A DNA stretch of 64,000 nucleotides from UBA5951 sp009936885 (GTDB lineage Bacteria > Pseudomonadota > Alphaproteobacteria > Puniceispirillales > Puniceispirillaceae). Below, in pieces: positions 18,352-27,997 of the stretch (the first letter of the stretch is position 1; each line of letters starts with the position of its first letter). The notes under the pieces are model-generated. The model saw only the letters and a list, made by a program, of their open reading frames with translations, had not been told where the DNA came from and made no database searches. Location of the stretch: NCBI GenBank assembly GCA_937996625.1, contig CALKVA010000008.1:45721-109720 (forward strand). Direction: 5' to 3'. A program made the translations under genes and the position numbers.

Positions 18352-18557
18352 TTAATAAGTTCCTTTATTATTCAGCTCTAGGAAGAGCAGCTTGCGGTCA
18401 TTGCCTTTGCTTGTATCGTTTGAGACAGTTTATTAACAGTTGTTTTTTATATTAGAAGTGGCTTAACATTTTATCATAAAAATCAATCAATTCTAAATGT
18501 ATCAAATATTCATTCTACCAAAATATATCAATTAAATTATGAGTTTAGGGGAGAGAA

Positions 18558-19529
18558 ATGACAGGAAAGCAAATCACGAGAGACGATTTAAGAGTAGCCG
18601 CCGAAAAGTATAAGAATTGGGGGAAATGGGGGCCTGATGATGAAATAGGTACCTTAAACTATACCTCGGCGAACGATATTGTTGAAGCGGCACAGCTTGT
18701 CAATCAAGGAAAAGTAATCTCTCTTGCCCTCAATTTTGATTCAAACGGCCCACAAGGTGCAAAATCTAAATATCAATCGCTTGGCAGAATAAACCCACTT
18801 CATACGATGCTACGAACAGGAACTGATGCCTATTCCGGCGTTCTTGACCAGCGGGGGATTCGCGCCGCAGACGATATGATTGTTATGCCGTTGCAGTCGG
18901 GAACCCAGTGGGACGGCCTTGGACATATATTTTATGAGAATTTCATGTGGAATGGCTATGATTGCAGAGAAGTAACCTCTGCTGGAGCGCAGAAATGTGG
19001 CATTGAAAAAACAAAGAGTAAAATGGTCGGACGCGGCGTTTTATTAGATGTACCAAAAGAAATGGGTGTTGAGCGGCTAGAGGATGGTTACGGGATTACA
19101 TGCGATGATCTGGACAGGGCCGCAAAATCCCAGCAGGTTGAAATTAAGCGCGGGGATTATGTAATTGTTCGCACTGGCCAAATGGAAGAAATGCTTAAAA
19201 ATGGAAATTGGGATGGCTATCCTGGAGGCGATGCGCCTGGGTTTGCTTTTGAGACGCTAGAATGGCTACAAGAAAAAGAAATAGCAGCCATTGCCTCAGA
19301 CACTTGGGGTTGTGAAGTACGCCCCAACGAATCCGTGGAAGGCATAAATCAGCCATGGCATTGGATTACAATCCCAATTATGGGCATTACGATGGGAGAA
19401 ATATTTTCTCTTGGCGAATTAGCAGCTGATTGCGCTTCAGACGGAATTTATGAATTTATGTTTGTTGCGCCAGCCTTACCCATTACAGGCGCTGTTGGCT
19501 CGCCTACCAACCCACTTGCTATAAAATAA
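18558..19529 (+). CDS. cyclase family protein (kynurenine formamidase-like fold)
   Basis: The 323-residue protein matches the metal-dependent cyclase family (PF04199 type). The motif SGTQWDGLGH near residues 114-123 corresponds to the HxGTHxDxPxH metal site, with Gln and Trp in place of the first histidine positions, as in a common subgroup. DDEIGTLNYTS near the N-terminus is also typical of that subgroup. Members hydrolyse amides or lactones or are of unknown role. GGGGAGAG precedes the ATG. It leads a plus-strand run with the ThDP enzyme, OsmC-like protein and hydrolase. Confidence 0.85.
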   Translation: MTGKQITRDDLRVAAEKYKNWGKWGPDDEIGTLNYTSANDIVEAAQLVNQGKVISLALNFDSNGPQGAKSKYQSLGRINPLHTMLRTGTDAYSGVLDQRGIRAADDMIVMPLQSGTQWDGLGHIFYENFMWNGYDCREVTSAGAQKCGIEKTKSKMVGRGVLLDVPKEMGVERLEDGYGITCDDLDRAAKSQQVEIKRGDYVIVRTGQMEEMLKNGNWDGYPGGDAPGFAFETLEWLQEKEIAAIASDTWGCEVRPNESVEGINQPWHWITIPIMGITMGEIFSLGELAADCASDGIYEFMFVAPALPITGAVGSPTNPLAIK

Positions 19530-19671
19530 TTATTAGTTGGGATAGGAGCTACGCTTTTTCTAGAATAATTGGACATATTTTTTGAACTAACGGAGCGTTT
19601 AGCCCCTAAACTAATTATTACAACCCATGCATTGTTGAAGACGCCTTTTTAATAAGAATGGAATCACATAA

Positions 19672-21348
19672 ATGAATAAACAAACTGGTGCAGTTATATT
19701 AGCAGAATTATTAAAAGCTTATGGGATTACCCATATTTTTATGGTTCCGGCCGTCTTAAGAAGAACAATGGTGGAAATAGAGAAAAGGACAAATATCAAA
19801 AGACTTCACGTTCATTCAGAAAAATCAGCTGCTTATATGGCAGATGGTTTTGCGCGGGCATCTGGAAAGCCTGCTATTTGCATGGCACAGGTAATTGGTG
19901 CTTTGAATATAGCAGCAGGGTTGCGAGATGCATTTCTGGCGCATTCTCCTGTAATCGCTCTTACAGGTGGCAGAGATCCGAAAACAAAATTCAAGAAGGT
20001 CTATCAAGAAATAGATGATATGCCTGCATTTGAGCCTGTCACAAAATTCAATGCAACGATTGATGATGTTAGCCGGATTCCTGATATGGTTGAACAGGCG
20101 TTTCGGGTTTCAACCTCTGGCTCACCAGGTCCCGTGCATTTGCAATTCAAAGGCAATGAAGCACAAATAGATTTAGAGGAATTTGAATTTGAAAGTAATT
20201 TCAAGATATCAGACACACACATTCCACCGCATCGCCCGATTTGCAATGATACATTATTAAATGAAGCCCTAACCACCATTCAATTAGCACAGAGGCCAAT
20301 TATTGTTGCTGGCGGCGGTGCAAAACATTCCAAATCTTCCCTAGAATTAATCGAATTTGCGGAAAAGCTGAATATACCAATTGCAACTTCTCTGAATGGA
20401 AAAGATATAATTCATTCAACCCATCCTCTTTCGTGTGGTGTGGTTGGCACTTACTCACGCGAATCAGCTAATCTCTCTGTAAAAGCTGCTGACCTTGTGA
20501 TATTTATTGGGTCTGAAACAAGCTCTATGACAACACATTTCTGGACAGTGCCAGATGATAAAACACGGGTTATTCAGATAGATATCGAACCTGAAAATCT
20601 AGGCAGAAACTATCTTCTTGAAGTTGCAATACAAGGCGATGCAAAAGCAATCCTTGAGAGGATGAATGCGCTCGCATCTGCACTTATCATTAGCGAGCGC
20701 ACTGACTGGCTTGAGCATGTCCACGAGCTAAGACGTGATTGGTATCACAAATATAAATCCCTAATGGAAAGTGATGCCAATCCAATAAGGCCAGAGCGAT
20801 TATGCAAGGAAATTAGCGATAACGCTCCAGACAACGCTGTGATTGTTGTGGATACAGGCCATGCTGGTATGTGGATGGGCGGTATGTTTGATCTGCAGCA
20901 TCCAAACCAAAATTACATTCGAAGCGCTGGCCATCTTGGCTGGGCGTTTCCAGCATCACTTGGGGCAAAATGTGCGCTGCCAGATAGAACAGTGATTTGC
21001 TTTACTGGAGATGCTGGATTTTGGTACCATATTGCTGAAATCGAAGTGGCCGTAAGATGGAACATTAATGTAATTGTGATTGTAAATAATAACAGTGGTG
21101 GCAACCAGTCAAAACGTGGTTTTGATAAAGCCTATGGCGGAGAGCAAACTGCCGAAGGTCGTCAGATGTGGACTTTCAATAATATAAATTTTGCAGAAAT
21201 CGCTCAGAATATAGGGGCTGTTGGTATTAGAGTAGAAAAAGCAGAAGATATAAAAACTGCGATTAAAAAAGCATTACAAATGAACAAACCAGTAATTATT
21301 GATGTTGTGACTGACATCGATGCGTTAGCACCGCTAGCCGTTAACTAG
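19672..21348 (+). CDS. thiamine diphosphate-binding enzyme, acetolactate synthase/decarboxylase-like
   Basis: The 558-residue protein has the three domains of the POX/AHAS family. The N-terminal PYR domain keeps the ThDP-activating Glu in HVHSEKSAAYMADGFARAS near residues 46-64. The middle domain binds nucleotide in related enzymes. The PP domain has GDAGFWYHIAEIEV and INVIVIVNNN, the GD-x(n)-NN metal-ThDP motif. It lacks a neighbouring ilvH-type regulatory gene, so a catabolic 2-oxoacid decarboxylase or carboligase is likelier than acetolactate synthase. The usual GDG is GDA here. Confidence 0.88.
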   Translation: MNKQTGAVILAELLKAYGITHIFMVPAVLRRTMVEIEKRTNIKRLHVHSEKSAAYMADGFARASGKPAICMAQVIGALNIAAGLRDAFLAHSPVIALTGGRDPKTKFKKVYQEIDDMPAFEPVTKFNATIDDVSRIPDMVEQAFRVSTSGSPGPVHLQFKGNEAQIDLEEFEFESNFKISDTHIPPHRPICNDTLLNEALTTIQLAQRPIIVAGGGAKHSKSSLELIEFAEKLNIPIATSLNGKDIIHSTHPLSCGVVGTYSRESANLSVKAADLVIFIGSETSSMTTHFWTVPDDKTRVIQIDIEPENLGRNYLLEVAIQGDAKAILERMNALASALIISERTDWLEHVHELRRDWYHKYKSLMESDANPIRPERLCKEISDNAPDNAVIVVDTGHAGMWMGGMFDLQHPNQNYIRSAGHLGWAFPASLGAKCALPDRTVICFTGDAGFWYHIAEIEVAVRWNINVIVIVNNNSGGNQSKRGFDKAYGGEQTAEGRQMWTFNNINFAEIAQNIGAVGIRVEKAEDIKTAIKKALQMNKPVIIDVVTDIDALAPLAVN

Positions 21349-21391
21349 CATAACCCAAACAAACTTATCACCGAACAAACAGGAGAGATTT

Positions 21392-22573
21392 TTGAAATAT
21401 CCCAGCATAGATAAAGATAATTATCCACTTGGTTTTTTATTCATAAAAGGGGGAGAGCAACCTGATATCGTTCAAGGCAAAACCGGAACAACAACCTATA
21501 CAACTCATGCAAGGCAAATGGCCTTATTTCAAAAAGAAGCCCTTGTTCAAGAAGGCGAAAAAGGAAACAGATGGCGGCTATCGTCAGATGAAGGAAAACA
21601 CCTATCTGGAACCGACCTTGCCCCTTTTCCGCTTGGTTTCTTTAATGCAGCGCTTCACGGTGAATTAACAGGGCGTATTCGCCAATTTGCCAAACGTGAT
21701 AACATAATTATCGACAAAATAGACATGGAAGTTTCTAATTTTTACTATATGACTGGCTCATTTGTGAAGGGAGATGCTGCAGGTCATGCAGAACCGCCCC
21801 TAATTGAAATATCTATCACCGCTGATACAAGCGCTGAAAAAATTAACACGATTATATCAGATGCTCTAACCGCTTCTCCTTTCATAGATGGGTATCGCAA
21901 CGAGCTTCATAGCCGATTTTCCTTATTCATAAATGGCACCCAAAAAACATTATCAAACTTGCCAAATTGTCCAATAGATGCCGCTGCAGATCCCTTCATG
22001 ATCTACCAGACAACACCTGCACCTGTTAGTAATGCTAAATTTATGGATGATATAATCAGAAAAACAGGCGAAGAATTAGAGGGGGAAATAACAAAAGCAC
22101 CCACAGGAACAACAACAAAAATTATCCGTAACATCTATGGGGAAAGCCATAGCACTGGTGATGCAAGCACGGTCATTGCTGATACCGTCCTTGGGCTTCC
22201 GGGGATGACCCGTTTTGAGATTGGCAGTGATGAGGGGGGTAACTCTGCTCCTTCTGGCTTAAGCCATATGTGTGCAGGCGTGTCGTTCTGCTTTTTAACG
22301 CAGTTACACCGATATATTGAACATCAGAAATTCTCTATCAGTGGAATGCGCCTTACCCAAACTGTAGATTTCGAGGTAAGCGAAGAAAACGGCGCTCAAA
22401 TTGGCAAGATGGCTGCTGTTGATACGCATCTTTATATGAATGGAGATGCCTCTGAAGAGGAGTATGAGCGCTTGTTAGAATTATCAGCAAGATCGTGTTA
22501 TTTGCACGCAACCCTTGCCAAACCGCTTGAACCTAAAGTGGAGATAAGCCTGAATGGTAACGCCATTTCTTAG
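21392..22573 (+). CDS. tandem OsmC-like domain protein
   Basis: The 393-residue protein appears to contain two OsmC folds. The first (about residues 85-190) has DLAPFPLGFFNAALHGELT. The second (about 285-390) has SAPSGLSHMCAGVSFCFLTQ with a redox-type Cys pair at the positions expected for OsmC/Ohr, followed by the family's beta strand and helix. The first copy seems to lack the reactive Cys. The start is a TTG four bases after AGGAGAG; no ATG is better placed. It sits in a run after a ThDP enzyme. Physiological role unknown; OsmC homologues reduce organic hydroperoxides. Confidence 0.7.
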   Translation: MKYPSIDKDNYPLGFLFIKGGEQPDIVQGKTGTTTYTTHARQMALFQKEALVQEGEKGNRWRLSSDEGKHLSGTDLAPFPLGFFNAALHGELTGRIRQFAKRDNIIIDKIDMEVSNFYYMTGSFVKGDAAGHAEPPLIEISITADTSAEKINTIISDALTASPFIDGYRNELHSRFSLFINGTQKTLSNLPNCPIDAAADPFMIYQTTPAPVSNAKFMDDIIRKTGEELEGEITKAPTGTTTKIIRNIYGESHSTGDASTVIADTVLGLPGMTRFEIGSDEGGNSAPSGLSHMCAGVSFCFLTQLHRYIEHQKFSISGMRLTQTVDFEVSEENGAQIGKMAAVDTHLYMNGDASEEEYERLLELSARSCYLHATLAKPLEPKVEISLNGNAIS

Positions 22574-22605
22574 ACTAAATAGAAATCAAGATTAGGGAGT
22601 TCAGA

Positions 22606-23829
22606 ATGAAGTCATTGAGAACCAAACGAGACGAGCAACAATGGATGCTCGACCTTGCGCTTAATATGCGTGGTAGAGTTCAGAATTTTGAGAGAGATGA
22701 TTGGGAAACACCAAAGCGCGCTCATAATTATCGGATGCTTCCCAAAATGTGGCGCCAAAAAGCAGAGCATGACGAAGCACTGGCAAAACAGGCTGAAAAA
22801 CAAGGGTTTCTGATGACGGCATTAGAACATTACGAACATGCGGTTGAATCCTACAGAATGGCGCAGCACCCTATATATTTTGACGATAATCCAGTGAAAA
22901 TATATCTCACTCAAAAACTAGCAGAGATGGTTGATAGAAGAAGTGCTATTTCGCCCTACCCCATAGAGCGAGTTGAAGTACCGTTCGATGGTGGCAAAAC
23001 CATATCCTGTCTTTTGCACCTGCTCCCAGATAGACGCAAAGCACCATGCGTCCTTTATGTTCCAGGAATGGATCAGACAAAAGAATATTTCCCAAAGGTT
23101 ATGAATAATCTTGGCATAAATAGGGGTATGCACGTTATTTCAATGGATGGCCCTGGACAGGGCAATTCAAACATGCAGAAAATTCGTGCTGTTGGGGATA
23201 ATTATGAACGTGCAGGGGCTGCTGTTATCTCATACCTTCAAACCAGAGAAGAAATAGATAGCGATCGTATCGGCATATATGGTGTTAGCATGGGCAGTTA
23301 TTGGTCACTTCGTCTTGCAAGTTATGATCACCGTGCCGCCGCCATCGCTAGCGGTGTTGCATGTTTCAATCCTAATAACACCATTTTTTCTGTATCCTCA
23401 CCGCGCTTCAAGCAGATGTTTATGTATATGGCTGGATTAGATGATGAAGATGAATTTGATAAGATGTCATCTGAAATGACGGTAAAAGGATATTCTGAAA
23501 AAATCTCCTGCCCAACATTACTGGCTACTGGTGAATTTGACCCGCTATGCCCCTTGGAGGATGCAGTTGAGGTTTTTGAAGACCTGAAATGTAGCAAAGA
23601 AATGTGGGTTATTGAAGATCAGTTTCATCCCTTATGGGGAATCCCCAATCTAGGCAAACTTGATTGTCATCACTATATTATGGATTGGCTGCAACGTGTC
23701 TTATTTTCAGAAAATCCAGCAGATGGGGTAGCTGATGGGCGTATTGCCTATGTTGCTAATGGGGGTGATGGGCCATTTGGTGATTGCGAATGGGAGCCTC
23801 CTATTGGAGCAGATGACGCCTATTTCTAA
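22606..23829 (+). CDS. alpha/beta hydrolase (FrsA/DHPON-hydrolase-like)
   Basis: The 407-residue protein has an N-terminal helical region (residues 1-110, charged, with lid-like sequence) and a C-terminal alpha/beta hydrolase fold. GIYGVSMGSYWS holds the nucleophile elbow (G-x-S-x-G), FDPLCPLED supplies the acid, and DQFHPLWG the histidine. Similar layouts occur in FrsA and in 2,6-dihydroxypseudooxynicotine hydrolase, which cleaves a C-C bond. AGGGAG precedes the ATG. Last gene of the 18558-23829 run, closed by a terminator. Confidence 0.85.
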   Translation: MKSLRTKRDEQQWMLDLALNMRGRVQNFERDDWETPKRAHNYRMLPKMWRQKAEHDEALAKQAEKQGFLMTALEHYEHAVESYRMAQHPIYFDDNPVKIYLTQKLAEMVDRRSAISPYPIERVEVPFDGGKTISCLLHLLPDRRKAPCVLYVPGMDQTKEYFPKVMNNLGINRGMHVISMDGPGQGNSNMQKIRAVGDNYERAGAAVISYLQTREEIDSDRIGIYGVSMGSYWSLRLASYDHRAAAIASGVACFNPNNTIFSVSSPRFKQMFMYMAGLDDEDEFDKMSSEMTVKGYSEKISCPTLLATGEFDPLCPLEDAVEVFEDLKCSKEMWVIEDQFHPLWGIPNLGKLDCHHYIMDWLQRVLFSENPADGVADGRIAYVANGGDGPFGDCEWEPPIGADDAYF

Positions 23830-23845
23830 TATAAGCTTAACTATT

Positions 23846-23885
23846 AAAAAAAGGCAGCTTGCATTCGCCCAAACTGCCTTTTTCC
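23846..23885 (+). terminator. rho-independent terminator after the hydrolase gene
   Basis: Stem AAAAAGGCAG (23848-23857) with CTGCCTTTTT (23874-23883) around a 16-base loop, 18 bases after the stop at 23829. The stem is A/T-ended on both sides, so it could work for both strands, and the convergent amidohydrolase gene ends at 23927. Confidence 0.8.
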
Positions 23886-23926
23886 CAAACTGCGTTTTTA
23901 TAGTTTCATTTGAAACCGAAAATTAA

Positions 23927-24991
23927 CTAGAGACCTAGTAGCTTTTCTGCATTGCCACCGACAATCTTCGCGATATCTTCTTCTGTAAGAGATGTAGTGC
24001 CTGTAACATGACCAATTGGATCATCTTCAGCCATATCATACGGATAGTCAGTTCCCATCACAATTTTATCAGACCCATAGATCTTTACAAGATAATCTAA
24101 CTGCTCATAGGTAAACACAACTGTATCAAAATAGATTTTGCGCAAATAATCAGATGGCTTGCCCTTAATTATTTCGCGGCAATCTGGGCGTGCACCCCAT
24201 GCATGGTCGATACGTCCTGCATAAGCTGGCAGATATCCCCCGCCATGAACCGCAAGTATCTTAAGATTTGGATAGCGCTCAAGTGTCCCATCAAAAATCA
24301 AATGATGAATAGCAACTGTTGTATCAAGAGGGTTTCCGATGATGTTATTGAAATAATGGTTTAGGAAACGGTCGCCTTGCGGATATCCGTTCGGGTGCAA
24401 CACCATTAATGTGTCAAGCTTTTCTGCCATTTCCCACATTGGATCAAGACTTCTATCTGATAGCTCAGTACCATTTACAGATCCTAGAACCTGAAATCCT
24501 TTTAGACCTAATTCTTTTACACCGCGTTCCATTTCACGTGCAGCAGCATCACCATCCTGAAGTGGTAAATGTCCTAGCGCTAGAAATCTGTCAGGGCGAG
24601 ATTGCGCAATAGATGCTAATTTATTATTGATGGTCTGGATAGCTTTATGGCCAACAGAATTTCGGACTGAATAATATGCCTGAAAAGGAACAGGAATAAG
24701 CACCTGCATATCAATTCCTTGACGGTCCATATCACGAAGGCGCTGATCCAAGTCTGTTAGATGAACGATTCTATCCTCTTGGTTTTGCTTCACATTTTGA
24801 GCAGTAGTGCGCGGATTTGTATATCTAACAGCTGGAATAGCCATCGGATTTAAAATCCCGTCTACAAGATCATGAGCCTCTTGAACATGAAGATGACAAT
24901 GCGCGTCAATTGTAAGACGCGACGGACGAGTTTCTGCCCCTGACTTACCATGTTTTCTGGCAGCTGTTGCGCCATAAGGTCTTAATTCCAT
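23927..24991 (-). CDS. amidohydrolase family 2 protein (ACMSD/decarboxylase-like)
   Basis: The 354-residue TIM-barrel metalloenzyme starts its fold with IDAHCHLHVQEA (HxH on strand 1). It has VLHPNGYP with the next His, AVHGGGYLP, and GTDYPYD with the strand-8 Asp. This arrangement is that of aminocarboxymuconate-semialdehyde decarboxylase and related aromatic acid decarboxylases, and of some hydrolases. GGAGG precedes the ATG. It is divergent from the CoA transferase pair, with a TATCGATA site in the shared gap. Confidence 0.87.
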   Translation of the reverse strand: MELRPYGATAARKHGKSGAETRPSRLTIDAHCHLHVQEAHDLVDGILNPMAIPAVRYTNPRTTAQNVKQNQEDRIVHLTDLDQRLRDMDRQGIDMQVLIPVPFQAYYSVRNSVGHKAIQTINNKLASIAQSRPDRFLALGHLPLQDGDAAAREMERGVKELGLKGFQVLGSVNGTELSDRSLDPMWEMAEKLDTLMVLHPNGYPQGDRFLNHYFNNIIGNPLDTTVAIHHLIFDGTLERYPNLKILAVHGGGYLPAYAGRIDHAWGARPDCREIIKGKPSDYLRKIYFDTVVFTYEQLDYLVKIYGSDKIVMGTDYPYDMAEDDPIGHVTGTTSLTEEDIAKIVGGNAEKLLGL

Positions 24992-25121
24992 TTTTATCCT
25001 CCAAAAAAACCATCAAAAATACCAGACCCTGCGTTTACGTACCCCAACAGAGACATGGCGTGTTAAAAATTTATCTTCTTTTTTTGCGTGACTTCGTTTG
25101 AAGTCTACCCAATTCCGCAAA

Positions 25122-25132
25122 ATATCGATAAT
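25122..25132. promoter_or_regulatory. putative operator, TATCGATA palindrome (site b)
   Basis: ATATCGATAAT, identical over 11 bases to site a, near the middle of the divergent gap between the amidohydrolase (start 24991) and the CoA transferase A gene (start 25245). It could serve both promoters. Confidence 0.5.
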
Positions 25133-25244
25133 ATGCTACAAAAGATATACATAAAACAACAGATATTTTAAACAAAACTTGATAAATGAGAATTTTTTTA
25201 AATGTACACTTGCTTTTACATTTTGATTATGGCGTGCTCTGGCC

Positions 25245-26120
25245 ATGATTGATAAGGTTATGACTGCGCAACAAGCAGTCAAAAAATACATCCATAATTC
25301 AGATACAGTCTTCATTGGCGGCTTTGGACATGCCATTGCGTTCGCAATTGCACATGAAATAGTTCGACAAAAAAAACACAGTCTTCATCTTGTAAAGACA
25401 GGAGCTGATATTGTTTTTGATTTGCTGATTGCAGGTGGGTGTGCCAGCAGATTAAGCTGCGGATGGTATGGTAATCCAGGTATCGGCATGAGCAATATAA
25501 TCAGCAAAGCTGTTGCGTCAGGTGAGCTTGCATTAACCGAAAGCACAAATTTTTCGATGATGTTGCGCTTGCATGCTGGCAAGCTTGGGGTGCCTTTTAT
25601 CCCCTCGCCTATATTAGCTGATGGCGATTTAGCTGGCAGTGTTAATGGTATTAAAACGATAAAATGTCCGTTCACAGAGGCACAATATCAAGCACATAGT
25701 GCCTTAAATCCAGATGTGGCCATCATTCATGCACAACGTAGTGACATGAATGGAAATGTTCAGCTATGGGGTTCTGTTGGTGATACAATTGAGGGCTGTG
25801 AGGCATCACAAAAAATAATCTGTTCTGTTGAAGAAATCTGCGAGAGCGAGGAAATACTTCTCTGCCCGCATCTAACAAAGCTACCAGCGCATAAAGTCGT
25901 CGCTGTCATAAAACAGCCCTTTGGCGCATACCCCTCTTATTTGCATGATTATTATCAAAGAGATGAGAGATATTACGCAGAGTATACAAGCGATACCAAA
26001 GATAGCTTGAAATCAGATGAATGGCTTCAAACAAGCGTTTTTGACCATGAAGACTTTGATAGCTATCTTAACAGCTTGCCCGGCACGCTATTAGACCAAT
26101 TAGCCTGGAGCAAATCATGA
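25245..26120 (+). CDS. CoA-transferase subunit A (glutaconate CoA-transferase GctA-like)
   Basis: The 291-residue protein carries VFIGGFGHAIAFAIAHEIVR at the N-terminus in the place of the family I CoA-transferase nucleotide/CoA-binding loop, later SRLSCGWYGNPGIGMSN and HAQRSDMNGNVQLWG, which are typical of GctA-type subunits. With the B subunit it would transfer CoA to a carboxylic acid. The two genes overlap by four bases (ATGA), a sign of coupled synthesis of a heteromer. The ATG at 25245 has only a weak ribosome site; ATG 25260 is an alternative. Confidence 0.87.
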   Translation: MIDKVMTAQQAVKKYIHNSDTVFIGGFGHAIAFAIAHEIVRQKKHSLHLVKTGADIVFDLLIAGGCASRLSCGWYGNPGIGMSNIISKAVASGELALTESTNFSMMLRLHAGKLGVPFIPSPILADGDLAGSVNGIKTIKCPFTEAQYQAHSALNPDVAIIHAQRSDMNGNVQLWGSVGDTIEGCEASQKIICSVEEICESEEILLCPHLTKLPAHKVVAVIKQPFGAYPSYLHDYYQRDERYYAEYTSDTKDSLKSDEWLQTSVFDHEDFDSYLNSLPGTLLDQLAWSKS

Positions 26121-26887
26121 ATACAAACACAGCATCCAGCGATAATAACAACGGTATGGAAAAGCCGTTAATTACAGATGAGATTATCTCACAAGCCCGC
26201 GCCGCTTTTATGGCGGCACGTGAAATTAAAGACCATCAGACATTATTTGTTGGCATAGGTTTGCCATGTCTTGTTGCGCATCTTTCTCAATCTGTTTTAT
26301 CCCCTAACTGCCATCTCGTTTTCGAATCGGGATTGATGGAGGTCGCATGCGAAACACAGCCTCTATCAACTGCCAGCGCCAATATCGCGAAAACTGCAAA
26401 AATGCATGGCTCCATGCTAGATGTTTTTAGTATGCTTCAGCGAGGCGAGATTGATGTTGGCTTATTATCAGCAGCACAAATTGACATACATGGCCACCTC
26501 AATAGCAGTAGGTTAACTACAAAATCTGGGAAAACTTTATCATTGCCAGGCTCAGGAGGGGCGCATGACATTACCGTTTTAGCCAATAAAGTAATTGCGG
26601 TGATGCCATCTGACCCAAGGCGATTTGTAAATAATGTTGATTTTATAACCTCTCCAAACAGCCCTTATGGCAATAGAGAAGGTGTGGCAGGCGTTGCAAT
26701 GCCAGATGCTTACTTTAGCTTTGATACTGGCAGGCCTATTCTGCAAAAAATTTATTCAGATAGGAATGCTGATTCGATAAATGAATCTCTTAATTGGGAT
26801 TCCGAGATTTCAGATAGCCTTGAGATAGTAAATCCGCCAGAGGGTGATTTGATAGAAAGAGCTGGAATATTTCTAAAAAATAGTTAG
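26117..26887 (+). CDS. CoA-transferase subunit B (glutaconate CoA-transferase GctB-like)
   Basis: The 256-residue partner of 25245-26120. LFVGIGLPCLVAHLSQ forms the glycine loop and LVFESGLMEVA contains the Glu that in GctB-type subunits forms the glutamyl-CoA thioester. SLPGSGGAHDI is another conserved loop. A region of about 20 N-terminal residues rich in Asn and Ser is variable. The pair probably activates an acid handled by the surrounding genes. Confidence 0.87.
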   Translation: MNTNTASSDNNNGMEKPLITDEIISQARAAFMAAREIKDHQTLFVGIGLPCLVAHLSQSVLSPNCHLVFESGLMEVACETQPLSTASANIAKTAKMHGSMLDVFSMLQRGEIDVGLLSAAQIDIHGHLNSSRLTTKSGKTLSLPGSGGAHDITVLANKVIAVMPSDPRRFVNNVDFITSPNSPYGNREGVAGVAMPDAYFSFDTGRPILQKIYSDRNADSINESLNWDSEISDSLEIVNPPEGDLIERAGIFLKNS

Positions 26888-26977
26888 CTGATAGCCTGTC
26901 ATTTTGATTTAATTCCAATTTTAGGTAGTTTTTTGTATAGACAAATTTTCTACAATCGTTAAATCCTAATAAAACAA

Positions 26978-26990
26978 ATTATCGATAAAT
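26978..26990. promoter_or_regulatory. putative operator, TTATCGATAA palindrome (site c)
   Basis: ATTATCGATAAAT, with the palindrome TTATCGATAA at 26979-26988, 41 bases before the lactonase start at 27029. This 13-mer is identical to site e at 37940-37952. Confidence 0.55.
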
Positions 26991-27028
26991 CAATTATCTA
27001 AATATAAAGCGAAATTTGGAGACAAAAA

Positions 27029-27922
27029 ATGACTATCCGAGATTGTATAGCACCAGATAGAAACCCTAGAAAGCCAGATATCACTTTGCCAAAAGGCAGT
27101 ATTGACACCCATGTGCATATATTTGAAAGCCACTTTCCGTTGTTTGAAGGACGTGGATATAATCCGCCTAACTCGACATTAGAAGATCTTATCCATCTGC
27201 ATACGACGCTTGGGGTAGACAGAGTAGTCTTCACGCAGCCATCAGTTTATGGTGTTGATAATTCAGCCATTCTTAAAGGAATGAATGTATTAAATGAGAA
27301 AGTTGCCAATAAGGCACGTGGTGTTTGCGCTATTAAAATGGATGCATCAGAAGCCTCACTGCAAGAATTGCATGACCAAGGAATTCGCGGCGTTAGACTG
27401 AATCTTGATAATAAAGGCGGAATGCCACTGGAACTAACAGAAATATCAAAGCTTGAAGACAAAATTAAAGGCTTTGGTTGGCATCTAGAATATTTATTCC
27501 CAGGCAAAGATATTGTTGAGTTGGAATCTGTGTTATCTAATGCTTCTGTGCCTGTTTCTATCGGGCATTTTGCCTATCAGCCTGCAACAGCTGGCATTAA
27601 CGCGGATGGTTTCAAGACATTATTACGACTTGTAAAAGACGGAAATACCTGGATCAAAATTTCGGGTGCTAACCGAGTAAGTGAAACCGACCTTCCTCCC
27701 TATGATGATGTTCTGCCAATGGCACGGGCTCTAGTTGAAGCAAATCCAGATAATGTAATGTGGGGAACAGACTGGCCTCATCCAAACAAATATGAAGTAA
27801 ATCCCAATGATGGTGATTTGGTGAATTGGTTTGGTGAATGGATAACAGATGATGCCATGCGCAAACGCATTATGGTAGATAATTCAGAAGCGTTCTACGA
27901 TTTTGGCGCCTATCAAGGATAG
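27029..27922 (+). CDS. amidohydrolase family lactonase (LigI/COG3618-like)
   Basis: The 297-residue TIM-barrel protein resembles 2-pyrone-4,6-dicarboxylate lactonase: IDTHVHIFESHFP at strand 1, QELHDQGIRGVRLNLDNKGG, SIGHFAYQPA, and VMWGTDWPHPN with the conserved strand-8 Asp. The same group holds L-fucono- and L-rhamnono-lactonases, galactarolactone isomerase and 4-sulfomuconolactone hydrolase. It is followed by an SDR and an IlvD/Edd dehydratase, an order that would suit a sugar lactonase as well as a pyrone lactonase. GGAG precedes the ATG. Confidence 0.83.
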   Translation: MTIRDCIAPDRNPRKPDITLPKGSIDTHVHIFESHFPLFEGRGYNPPNSTLEDLIHLHTTLGVDRVVFTQPSVYGVDNSAILKGMNVLNEKVANKARGVCAIKMDASEASLQELHDQGIRGVRLNLDNKGGMPLELTEISKLEDKIKGFGWHLEYLFPGKDIVELESVLSNASVPVSIGHFAYQPATAGINADGFKTLLRLVKDGNTWIKISGANRVSETDLPPYDDVLPMARALVEANPDNVMWGTDWPHPNKYEVNPNDGDLVNWFGEWITDDAMRKRIMVDNSEAFYDFGAYQG

Positions 27923-27997
27923 TTAGTTTATTCCTTAATTTTAGGATACATCTTATTTATATAGTAAGGTGTATCCGTCCTAAACTGGAGAATATCG

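Noticed and set aside
19597..19611. Hairpin GTTTAG/CTAAAC before the ThDP enzyme gene as a terminator
   Set aside because: The stem is only six base pairs, A/T-rich, and followed by no T-run.
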